44,052 bases of DNA from Burkholderiales bacterium. Lineage in GTDB: Bacteria > Pseudomonadota > Gammaproteobacteria > Burkholderiales > Burkholderiaceae_C. A program made the position numbers and the translations under genes. Shown one piece after another: positions 35,627 to 43,141 of this stretch. Location of the stretch: NCBI GenBank assembly GCA_026400155.1, contig JAPLPO010000024.1:1-44052 (forward strand), given 5' to 3'. Numbering within the stretch: position 1 is the stretch's first letter; each line of letters starts with the position of its first letter. The notes under the pieces were generated by a model. It saw only the letters and a list, made by a program, of their open reading frames with translations. It was not told the DNA's origin and did not search any database.

Positions 35627-35653
35627 TCAACTTTTGCAAACAAGTTCCGAATC
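35627..35653 (+). promoter_or_regulatory. sigma-28 promoter for flagellin 1
   Basis: TCAA, 15 bases, TCCGAATC, followed by an AT-rich leader of about 65 bases before the ATG. This is the expected late promoter of a major flagellin. Confidence 0.75.
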
Positions 35654-35719
35654 ATCATTTAACAAGAAATCAAATTGAATTCTTGTCAATCAATTTTTTC
35701 ATCTTTAAGGAGATAGATC

Positions 35720-37846
35720 ATGTCAGTAATTAACACCAACGTCAAAGCCCTGGCCGCTCAAGCGTCCATGAGCAACGTGAACAAGTCAATGGAAACTGCC
35801 ATGGAGCGACTCTCCACTGGTATCCGTATCAATTCTGCAAAAGACGATGCAGCCGGTTTGGCCATTGCACTTCGCATGACCGCAGACATTCGCGGCACTG
35901 CTGTTGCTATTCGCAACGCGAACGACGCGATTTCATTGTCACAAACTGCTGAAGGCGGTTTGGGTCAAATCAATGACATTTTGCAGCGCATGCGTGAGTT
36001 GGCTGTGCAGTCTTCTAACGGCACTGCTTCTGCAGACAACCGTGCAGCTTCACAGCTTGAAATTTCACAGCTTAAACAAGAGATTGACACTATTGCATCT
36101 AGGACAAACTTCAATGGTATCAAGCTGCTTGATGGAACTGCTGCGAAAATGACTATCCAAACTGGTGTAAATTCAGGCGATTCTATGGTTATGCAAATCA
36201 GTGCTGCTCGAACGCAAGACATTGGACTTGGTGGAAGGTCGTCTCTTACTGCAACAGGTTTAAGCGGAACAGCTGGCTCGCTAGCAAAACCAATTGCAGC
36301 TGGAGATCTTACAATCAATGGTGTTGCCGTTGGTGCAAGTTCTGCTCTTGATGATAATCTCTCTTCTGGCGATAAAGCTTCTAGCGCGATAGCCAAAGTA
36401 GCTGCTATCAATGCTGTTGCCTCTCAAACTGGTGTAGTTGCTTCTATTGGTAAAACGGTAGTATCTGGCAAAGATCAAACTGCTGCTGCCCTTACAGGTA
36501 CCATTACAATTAATGGTGTGGCCACTGGTTCATTTTCCACTACTGCAGATGCTGGTGTAAGTCGTGCAAACTCTGTTGCTGCCATCAATTTAATTACTGC
36601 TCAAACTGGTGTGCGCGCAGTGGATACAGGCGACGTCAAGAAGGGTGTCCAGTTAATTGCTGATGATGGAAGAAATATAACTGTTGCATTTACTACTTTG
36701 ACTGACGCTGCAACTGGTGTAGGAAGTGCTGGCGTTACCACTGCTTCTTATCAATTGACAAGTACTTCTGGAGCTCCTATGGTTCTAGGATCGTCCAGCA
36801 ATGGAACAATTGCAAACGCAGGTCTTGTAGCAGGTACCTTTGAAGCAAATACATCGACTGTCACCAGTGTTTCGCGCGCTGTAGGCGCCACAGCAGTTGC
36901 TCCAACTGCTGCTACTACAGGTATTTTGGAAGCTGGAACTATGCGGATTAATGGCATCGCAATTGATGCAGCTGTCTCCGCCTCAGATACAGCATCTGAC
37001 ACACAAGCTACATCTTCTACAAAGTCAGCCAGTGCTATTGCTATAGCTGCAGCCATTAATGCAAAAACCAGCTTAACAGGTGTTACAGCCAAGGCTGAAC
37101 CAAACACGATTGTTGGTGATACTTTTACAGCTGCCGCTTTAGCTGCCAAAGTCTTGAATATTAATGGTGTGGCTGTTACTCTTACAACAACCACAGCTTC
37201 CACTCGTGGTGATGTTGTGTCTGAAATTAATAAAGTTAGTGGCCAAACTGGTGTTGTTGCTTCAGACAATGGCCGTGGCTTAACACTAACAGCTGCAGAC
37301 GGACGCAACATTTCTCTTTCATCAGATTCAGGTGGGGCAGAAGCAAACTATGGTTTGAAATCAGGCTCAGCCTTAATGACTGTTGGAACTAAAGCAAATG
37401 CTGTTACAACCTATGCTGCAGTTACTTTAAAGTCAGACCAAAGTTTTTCTGTCGAAGGTGGTTCTGATGGAAATGCTAGCTTTGAAAAGTTAGGTTTTAA
37501 AACCGGAACAGTTGGCGGAAGTAACAATGGCGTTAAGGTAGCAAACGTTGATGTTTCAACTATGGCTGGAGCTCAAATAGCAATTACTGCTCTGGACGCA
37601 GCCATGAAAACGGTCTCTATGAGCCAAGCGCAACTTGGTGCTTATCAAAACCGTTTGGATTCAGCGATTGCCAACTTGACAGAAGGCAGTACCAACATGA
37701 ATGCCTCCAGAAGCCGTGTACTGGATACGGACTACGCTAAGGAAAGTACGAATTTGGCCAAGGCACAAATTATTTCTCAAGCTGCTACAGCTATGTTGGC
37801 GCAAGCTAACCAGTCTGCACAATCTGTGTTGGCTTTGCTTAAGTAA
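35720..37846 (+). CDS. fliC: Flagellin 1 (large, Flagellin_IN repeats)
   Basis: Filament subunit. 708 residues. Conserved D0/D1 ends: MSVINTNVKALAAQASMSNV, LSTGIRINSAKDDAAGLAIA and LQRMRELAVQSSNG, and at the C-terminus LGAYQNRLDSAIANLTEGST and LAKAQIISQAATAMLAQANQ. Between them (about 190-600) lie four Flagellin_IN-like repeats (LTINGVAVGASS, ITINGVATGSFS, MRINGIAIDAAV, LNINGVAVTLTT, the first, second and fourth followed by a QTGV box). The core DNA is visibly AT-richer than the ends. Strong AAGGAG ribosome site and a terminator 45 bases after the stop. Confidence 0.96.
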   Translation: MSVINTNVKALAAQASMSNVNKSMETAMERLSTGIRINSAKDDAAGLAIALRMTADIRGTAVAIRNANDAISLSQTAEGGLGQINDILQRMRELAVQSSNGTASADNRAASQLEISQLKQEIDTIASRTNFNGIKLLDGTAAKMTIQTGVNSGDSMVMQISAARTQDIGLGGRSSLTATGLSGTAGSLAKPIAAGDLTINGVAVGASSALDDNLSSGDKASSAIAKVAAINAVASQTGVVASIGKTVVSGKDQTAAALTGTITINGVATGSFSTTADAGVSRANSVAAINLITAQTGVRAVDTGDVKKGVQLIADDGRNITVAFTTLTDAATGVGSAGVTTASYQLTSTSGAPMVLGSSSNGTIANAGLVAGTFEANTSTVTSVSRAVGATAVAPTAATTGILEAGTMRINGIAIDAAVSASDTASDTQATSSTKSASAIAIAAAINAKTSLTGVTAKAEPNTIVGDTFTAAALAAKVLNINGVAVTLTTTTASTRGDVVSEINKVSGQTGVVASDNGRGLTLTAADGRNISLSSDSGGAEANYGLKSGSALMTVGTKANAVTTYAAVTLKSDQSFSVEGGSDGNASFEKLGFKTGTVGGSNNGVKVANVDVSTMAGAQIAITALDAAMKTVSMSQAQLGAYQNRLDSAIANLTEGSTNMNASRSRVLDTDYAKESTNLAKAQIISQAATAMLAQANQSAQSVLALLK

Positions 37847-37890
37847 ACTTAGGCTCCAAGGGTTGCTTGGTTTAATCTACCAAGCCCTTC

Positions 37891-37927
37891 AAAAAGCCAC
37901 TGGCGTTACTGCCAGTGGCTTTTTTTT
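37891..37927 (+). terminator. Strong terminator after flagellin 1
   Basis: AAAAAGCCACTGGC-GTTACT-GCCAGTGGCTTTTT, perfect 14-base arms, with the T-run continuing to 37927. The best terminator in the window. Confidence 0.95.
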
Positions 37928-38002
37928 GCCACTTTTTCTGCCAAAACGGCAACGCACTGCCACCTTCCGTCAGTCTTTCGACACAAAGTGGCAAGTAAAA
38001 GC

Positions 38003-38018
38003 TGGCACCCCTCTTGCT
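38003..38018 (+). promoter_or_regulatory. sigma-54 promoter for the TPR gene and probably flagellin 2
   Basis: TGGCACCCCTCTTGCT, perfect apart from one outer position; GG-N10-GC spacing exact. It lies 75 bases before the TPR gene. Confidence 0.8.
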
Positions 38019-38092
38019 CCATACCCTGTATTCGCATCAGCAGCCTTGATTCCATTCAATTTGCTGGTGTTCATTAACTACAGGAGCTAGAC

Positions 38093-38563
38093 ATGCACAT
38101 TGAATTACAACAGGCCATGCAACACTTGGTTGCAGAAAAATCTTTGAACCTCAAAGAAGTTTCTCGCTTTACACCAGTAGATTTCCGTCTGGGCATTCAG
38201 TACCTCGTTGCTCAAGATCAACCCGACTTAGCTCAGGCCTTAGCTGAAGCCGGTTTAGCTTTATATCCTTTAAGTGAAGACATTCTGGCCATCTCTGGCC
38301 TCTTGGCCATTACCCGTGAAGACTGGTCTCTTGCTGTCGAAATTTTGCAAGACCTGGTTTCTATTCAAAACAACCGAGTTCAACCCATGACTTACCAAAT
38401 GTTGGCACGTGCACTGGCTTGCAACCTCGACATCGCTGAAGCACACCAAGTGCTTGAGACCGCTTTACAAATATGGCCAAACGACGCCACATTGATTCAA
38501 GAACGCAACGCCATGGCCACAGCAGTTCAGGACGCCATGCCTGCATCTACCTTAACCAATTAA
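38093..38563 (+). CDS. TPR-like small protein between the two flagellins
   Basis: Not firmly recognised. 156 residues, cytoplasmic, helical, with a TPR-like pattern: about 35-60 (DQPDLAQALAEAGLALYPLS), 62-90 (ILAISGLLAITREDWSLAVE) and 105-135 (YQMLARALACNLDIAEAHQV, ending IWPND). Size and repeat layout recall type III class II chaperones (SycD/LcrH) or HrpB1-type proteins. AGGAG ribosome site, own sigma-54 promoter, 95 bases before flagellin 2. As no fliS is seen, a flagellin chaperone role is a reasonable but unproven idea. Confidence 0.8.
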   Translation: MHIELQQAMQHLVAEKSLNLKEVSRFTPVDFRLGIQYLVAQDQPDLAQALAEAGLALYPLSEDILAISGLLAITREDWSLAVEILQDLVSIQNNRVQPMTYQMLARALACNLDIAEAHQVLETALQIWPNDATLIQERNAMATAVQDAMPASTLTN

Positions 38564-38593
38564 TTTTAGTAATTGAACTAACGGCAAAAAAGC

Positions 38594-38607
38594 GGCAACG
38601 TGTTGCC
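38594..38607. repeat. Inverted repeat in the flagellin 2 leader
   Basis: GGCAAC-GT-GTTGCC, followed 17 bases later by a looser GCAACACCTTGC. No T-run follows on the plus strand, but TTTTTT follows on the minus strand. Candidate attenuator, mRNA hairpin or operator; function unknown. Confidence 0.45.
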
Positions 38608-38658
38608 ATAAAGCAATAAATCGCAACACCTTGCCACTAGCCCCCTTAGGAGACTCTC

Positions 38659-40971
38659 ATGACCGTCATAAATACCAACGTCAAAGCCTTGTACACGCAA
38701 TCGGCGCTAAAGGTGTCCAACCGCGACAGCCAAATTGCCATGCAACAGCTGTCCACCGGCAAACGCATCAATTCGTCCAAAGACGATGCCGCCGGCTTGG
38801 CCATTGCAGCGCGGATGACTCAAAACATCCAAGGCTTGAAGCAAGCGGTTCGCAATGCAGGTGATGCGATCTCCATGATTCAAACGGCTGAGGGCGCCAC
38901 ACAAGAAATTACGGTCATGCTACAGCGCATGTCTGAATTGGCGGTACAGGCTGCCAACTCAACTTATTCAAGTGACCAACGCGGCTACTTGGACCAAGAG
39001 TTTCAACAGCTCAAGCAAGAGATTGTGCGAATTTCCAATACACACGAGTGGAATGGTTTTCCTATTTTGAACGGCAAAGCAGGCACGCCAGTTGGATCCC
39101 CTAAAACAGAAACGAACCTAAGAGCCGGTGTAAGTGCGACTTCAACAGTCAAAGCCTTGTTGGCGGGTGACCTGGAAATTCAAACTGCCAAAGGCTCATT
39201 TGCCATTCCCGCATCTTTGGCACTAAACGATCCCAAAAGCAGTGCGTTGGCATCAGGCAGCAACAAGGCTGCCAGTGCAATTGCCATTGCAGCAGCCATC
39301 AATGAGCAAATTGGCGAAACCGGTGTGAATGCAACGGCCAACAGTGCTGTCATTTCTGCTACCAAAACCACGGTTGGCACAACCTCCATACAAACTGATC
39401 TGTACGTTAACGGCGAACGAGTCTCTTTAAGTTTGTCTGCAGGGCAAACCGCCAGTGAGCGTCGTCAATATGTCATGGAAAGTATCAACTCGAGTACGGC
39501 TACGCATGGCGTGCTGGCAGGTGACAGCGGAAACGGTGGATTGACACTTAAAACCACAGACGGGCGAAATATTTCCGTTTGGTACGACTCTACGGTTGTA
39601 GGCGGCACAGACTTTGGTTTGGGTTTAGACACAGCCACACCCTCTAACCCACTGGGTGTCACTGGCATTGCCGGTGCATCAGCAATTTCTGCAGGAAGCC
39701 TTGAGAGCTCTACCATCACTTTCGCTGCTTTAACTGCTGGCCAACGCGTTACTGTCAATGGTTTGTCTTTTACATCTAAAGGCGCCACAACGGCTGAACA
39801 AGTTGCTGCTGCGTTCAAAGATTTAAAATCTGGTATGACTGCTATTGCAGCCACAGCTGGTAACTCAACCAGTGCCGCACTAGGAACCTTCTCTGGCACT
39901 TTTGCCGAAGGTTTTGAAACCGGCAAAGCTACCACCACCGCAGTTACAGCAACTGCCGTAGGAAAAGGCAATGTCACAGATATCAGCATTTCTGCTACCA
40001 CTGCACCTTCGGTAGTTACTACAGCAGGCTCTGGTACGGCAAAAGAGACTTCGATTATAAAATTCAACCCATTGGCTGCTGGCGAATCAGTTACCGTCAA
40101 TGGCTTAACTTACACTGCAAAAAACAGCTTAAGCGCTAATCAAGTAGCGGCCGCTTTTGCTAGCTTAACATCAGGTATAACCGCAGCTGCAGCCACAACT
40201 GCCAACAGTGCAAGTGCGGCACTTGGAACTTTTTCTGGGACAGCATTTTCTGCAGGATTTACCACTGGCGTAGCAAGTGGCTCTAGCATCACAGCAACCA
40301 GTGTAACCCTCGCAGACGTAGGTGACATCGCAGTGACTGCCAGTCTTACGCCTCCCACTGCTAGCACTACGGATGGTATTAGCGTTGCAGCTTCAACGGT
40401 TTATGGCACTGTCACTTTAACTTCTAACGAACCATTTACCGTCAAACCTGGTGCCAATGCCTACCCACAAGGTATAGCGCCTGCGGCAGACCCCACATAC
40501 TCAAACTTCACTGCTCTTGGCTTCGAATCCAAAACCATCAATCCAAAGAACATTGGTCGTTTGAGTTTCCAAGTTGGACCTGCAGAAAATCAGCTCATCA
40601 CCATTGACATGGCCGATTTTGGGCCTAATGGCGACATCACTGGCCCCATTACCAGCGAAAAAGCACCGACCAACTTGCTCAGCATGCAATCTGCCAACGA
40701 CGTGATCATGAACGTGAACAAGTCATTGGACCGCATTGCTTCAACACGTGCCACCATGGGTGCCGTCATGAACCGCTTGGAACACGTGATTGACAACTTG
40801 ACCAACGTGGTCATGAACTCCGAAGCTTCACGCAGCCAGATTGAAGATGCCGATTACGCACAGGCTTCTACCGAGTTGGCCCGTACGCAAATCATGCAAC
40901 AAGCCGCTACGGCCGTGTTGGCTCAAGCCAATACGTCACAGCAGACGGTGCTCAAGCTGTTGCAGGGTTAA
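38659..40971 (+). CDS. Flagellin 2 (large, divergent, tandem module)
   Basis: Second filament subunit, 770 residues. N-terminal MTVINTNVKALYTQSALKVS, STGKRINSSKDDAAGLAIAA and LQRMSELAVQAANS, and C-terminal AVMNRLEHVIDNLTNVVMNS and LARTQIMQQAATAVLAQANT, are canonical. The ends differ clearly from flagellin 1, so this is not a recent duplicate. The core holds a tandem module of about 114 residues (starting near residues 355 and 469) also present in FliD. Strong AGGAG ribosome site. No sigma-28 promoter was found upstream; expression probably comes from the sigma-54 promoter at 38003. Confidence 0.95.
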   Translation: MTVINTNVKALYTQSALKVSNRDSQIAMQQLSTGKRINSSKDDAAGLAIAARMTQNIQGLKQAVRNAGDAISMIQTAEGATQEITVMLQRMSELAVQAANSTYSSDQRGYLDQEFQQLKQEIVRISNTHEWNGFPILNGKAGTPVGSPKTETNLRAGVSATSTVKALLAGDLEIQTAKGSFAIPASLALNDPKSSALASGSNKAASAIAIAAAINEQIGETGVNATANSAVISATKTTVGTTSIQTDLYVNGERVSLSLSAGQTASERRQYVMESINSSTATHGVLAGDSGNGGLTLKTTDGRNISVWYDSTVVGGTDFGLGLDTATPSNPLGVTGIAGASAISAGSLESSTITFAALTAGQRVTVNGLSFTSKGATTAEQVAAAFKDLKSGMTAIAATAGNSTSAALGTFSGTFAEGFETGKATTTAVTATAVGKGNVTDISISATTAPSVVTTAGSGTAKETSIIKFNPLAAGESVTVNGLTYTAKNSLSANQVAAAFASLTSGITAAAATTANSASAALGTFSGTAFSAGFTTGVASGSSITATSVTLADVGDIAVTASLTPPTASTTDGISVAASTVYGTVTLTSNEPFTVKPGANAYPQGIAPAADPTYSNFTALGFESKTINPKNIGRLSFQVGPAENQLITIDMADFGPNGDITGPITSEKAPTNLLSMQSANDVIMNVNKSLDRIASTRATMGAVMNRLEHVIDNLTNVVMNSEASRSQIEDADYAQASTELARTQIMQQAATAVLAQANTSQQTVLKLLQG
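39721..40395 (+). repeat. Tandem protein repeat within flagellin 2
   Basis: Two copies of a module of about 114 residues, each with VTVNGLxxT, QVAAAF and LGTFSGT in order, the copies starting near 39721 and 40063. The DNA copies are diverged, so the duplication is old or under diversifying change. Confidence 0.75.
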
Positions 40972-40972
40972 A

Positions 40973-41005
40973 CCTTTTAGGATTCCCTTTAGGAGTCCCT
41001 TTAGG
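40973..41005 (+). repeat. 12-base tandem repeat after flagellin 2
   Basis: CCTTTTAGGATT, CCCTTTAGGAGT, CCCTTTAGG: 2.75 copies, period 12, starting two bases after the stop. Unknown role; could be a slippage product. Confidence 0.6.
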
Positions 41006-41032
41006 CTTCGTTCATTAGCGGAAACGCTGGTG

Positions 41033-41068
41033 CTTGAAACTTTTCTAAGTTTCAAGTGCTGGCTTTTT
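41033..41068 (+). terminator. Terminator after flagellin 2
   Basis: CTTGAAACTT-TTCT-AAGTTTCAAG, perfect 10-base arms, then seven bases and TTTTT at 41064-41068. The offset of the T-run lowers confidence slightly. Confidence 0.7.
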
Positions 41069-41159
41069 CACGCGGGTTTAGATCAGTTTGTACCCCACAA
41101 ACTGTCGGTTAATTGACAAAAATCCCCTTTTATTTAGCCATTAAGTACTCAATTTAACA

Positions 41160-41175
41160 TGGCACGGCCATTGCT
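41160..41175 (+). promoter_or_regulatory. sigma-54 promoter for the FleR-like gene, fliE and fliF
   Basis: TGGCACGGCCATTGCT, a perfect match to TGGCACG-N4-TTGCW. Predicted start near 41186, which leaves a sensible leader for the ATG at 41217 but not for the one at 41193. Confidence 0.92.
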
Positions 41176-41216
41176 ACTACTCATGCATTCACATGCACAT
41201 GAGGCACCAGAAAGCA

Positions 41217-42710
41217 ATGAGCTCTATTCATACCGCGCAACAAGTTCTGTGGCTGGACCCGATCCAGCCCTTAGACGCGCCTGAGCACGCGCAACTTACA
41301 GCGGCGGGTTTGTCTGTTCGCTGTATCAGCACACTTGACGAACTTCAGTCCGCCTTAAGCCACGGCCAAACGGCGGCTTTGGTGCTTCGCCACGACACCA
41401 CCTTAGATTTGCTGCAAAGCTGCCAAAACCTCATGCTGCGTGCAGGTTGTGCTGTGCCTGTGGTGTGCCGCGTCGATCGCCGTCACTTAGAGCTGGCCGT
41501 TCAAGCCATGCGCCAAGGTGCCGCACATGTGTTGGCCACCGACGACTGGTCTGCCGCTTCTTGGCAAATGGCGCATCAAGCCATTCAAGCTTTGCGTTTG
41601 TCTTCTTCTGCTGCATCCATGGTGGCGCGCATGGCACCCCCTTCTGAGGTGGTGGCTGCCGCTGCACCCCAAAAGAGTGTGGTGTATGTCGATCCTGTGA
41701 GCCGTCACTTGCTGGCTTTGGCACAGCGTGTGGCCCAAGCCAACGTGACGGCCCTCATTGAAGGCCCCACGGGTGCCGGTAAAGAAATTTTGGCGCGTGT
41801 GTTGCACGAGTCTTCCAAGCGTGCACGTGGCCCGTTTGTGGGTTTGAACTGCGCAGCTTTGCCAGAGCACCTCATTGACGATATGTTGTTTGGCCACGAA
41901 AAAGGCGCGTTCACGGGCGCACAAAAAGATTTCAAGGGTTTGTTTGAACAAGCCCAAGGTGGCACTTTGTTCTTGGACGAAATTGGCGAAATGCCTTTGC
42001 ACTTGCAATCTAAGTTGCTGCGCGTATTGCAAGAGCGCTTGCTCACGCGCTTGGGTTCTGAGCGCCAAGTGGCCATTGATGTGCGCATCATTGCCGCCAC
42101 CAACAAAGATTTGCGTGTAGCCATCTCAGAGCGCGAGTTCCGTGAAGATTTGTATTTCCGCATTAGCACATTCAAATTGCGTGTACCGCCACTGCGCGAA
42201 CGCAAAGGCGATATCTTGCCTTTGGTGGCCAGCTTGTTAATGCGTCATGCACCCAACGCACAAGAATTTACCTTGAGCGATGAAGCTCAAGCGCAGCTCT
42301 TGTCTTACCCATGGCCAGGCAATGTGCGTGAATTAGAAAACGTGGTGCAACGCGCTGTGGTTTTGTGCGCTGACCAGCACATTGATACGCAACACCTGAT
42401 GTTTGACGACACCGCCGATTTGCAAATGAGCATGTCGTCTGACTTGCCAGAAGTACCTGTCTCTGCGTTTGCCATGCCCACTGAGGCCCTGCGCTACCCA
42501 GACACCAGCCATGCCGAAGACAGCGCGGTCATTGCGTCTAACTTGCAAGAAGCTGTGAAAACCAGCGAGCACCAAATGATTTTGGCAGCCATCCAAACCA
42601 CCGAAAGCCGGATGGAAGCTGCCGCCAAGTTGGGCATCAGCCCACGCACGCTGCGTTACAAACTCGCCAAGCTCAAAGCTGAGAACGGCACCATGGCCTG
42701 GGCCGCTTAA
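41217..42710 (+). CDS. FleR/FlrC-like sigma-54 activator with degenerate receiver
   Basis: Enhancer-binding activator, 497 residues from the ATG at 41217, chosen over 41193 because the sigma-54 start lies near 41186 and AGAAAG precedes 41217. Residues about 10-120 look like a receiver fold (VLWLDP, AALVLRHD, VPVVCRVDRR, GAAHVLATDD) but lack the paired acidic residues after the first strand and the Lys-Pro of the last loop. AAA+ domain: GPTGAGKE, EKGAFTGA, GGTLFLDEIGE. A Fis-type helix-turn-helix ends the protein (AAAKLGISPRTLRYKLAKLK). No FleS-type kinase is adjacent; fliE follows nine bases later. Confidence 0.88.
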   Translation: MSSIHTAQQVLWLDPIQPLDAPEHAQLTAAGLSVRCISTLDELQSALSHGQTAALVLRHDTTLDLLQSCQNLMLRAGCAVPVVCRVDRRHLELAVQAMRQGAAHVLATDDWSAASWQMAHQAIQALRLSSSAASMVARMAPPSEVVAAAAPQKSVVYVDPVSRHLLALAQRVAQANVTALIEGPTGAGKEILARVLHESSKRARGPFVGLNCAALPEHLIDDMLFGHEKGAFTGAQKDFKGLFEQAQGGTLFLDEIGEMPLHLQSKLLRVLQERLLTRLGSERQVAIDVRIIAATNKDLRVAISEREFREDLYFRISTFKLRVPPLRERKGDILPLVASLLMRHAPNAQEFTLSDEAQAQLLSYPWPGNVRELENVVQRAVVLCADQHIDTQHLMFDDTADLQMSMSSDLPEVPVSAFAMPTEALRYPDTSHAEDSAVIASNLQEAVKTSEHQMILAAIQTTESRMEAAAKLGISPRTLRYKLAKLKAENGTMAWAA

Positions 42711-42719
42711 GGGGAACAC

Positions 42720-43091
42720 ATGATGGAAAAAATTAACTCCCAAGGCAACATTCAATCGATGTTGCAAACCCTTCGCTCTTATCAAAGTCAAGCTGCTGGC
42801 GGCATGGACGATGAAGGCAATAAAGTTGGCAACCTCAACGGCCTGAGTGGCTCCAAAAGCACAGAAGGTCCTTCTGGCTTTAGTGATTTGGTTCGCCAAA
42901 CAGTCAACAAGGTGAACGAAAACCAAATGCATGCCTCCAAGATGGCCTCCTCTTATGAGCGCGGCGAAGGCGTACCGCTCACCGATGTGGTACTGAGCAT
43001 GCAAAAGTCATCTTTGAGCTTTGAGGCCACTTTGCAAGTGCGCAACAAGGTGCTCAAGGCCTACGAAGACATTTTGAATATGCCTGTTTAA
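42720..43091 (+). CDS. fliE: FliE MS-ring/rod adapter
   Basis: Joins the MS ring and rod, and is an early export substrate. 123 residues; GFSDLVRQTVNKVNENQMHA, KMASSYERGEGVPLTDVVLS, MQKSSLSFEATLQVRNKVLK and AYEDILNMPV match the family through the C-terminus. GGGGAA ribosome site; a second in-frame ATG is the next codon. Confidence 0.96.
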   Translation: MMEKINSQGNIQSMLQTLRSYQSQAAGGMDDEGNKVGNLNGLSGSKSTEGPSGFSDLVRQTVNKVNENQMHASKMASSYERGEGVPLTDVVLSMQKSSLSFEATLQVRNKVLKAYEDILNMPV

Positions 43092-43141
43092 GGCTCATTT
43101 CGAGTAGCTAATTTAAAAGATACGACTGAGAGATTTCAAAC

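Noticed and set aside
38581-38600. sigma-54 promoter immediately upstream of flagellin 2
   Set aside because: GG-N10-GC spacing can be found (CGGCAAAAAAGCGGCA) but the -12 half lacks TT, and the match is explained by the A-run and the inverted repeat.
39721-40395. Repeats in flagellin 2 as a CRISPR or mobile element
   Set aside because: The repeats are in-frame protein modules with diverged DNA, with no spacers or terminal repeats.
41193-41216. Upstream ATG of the FleR-like gene
   Set aside because: The predicted sigma-54 start near 41186 leaves almost no leader for it; the ATG at 41217 has a better ribosome site.
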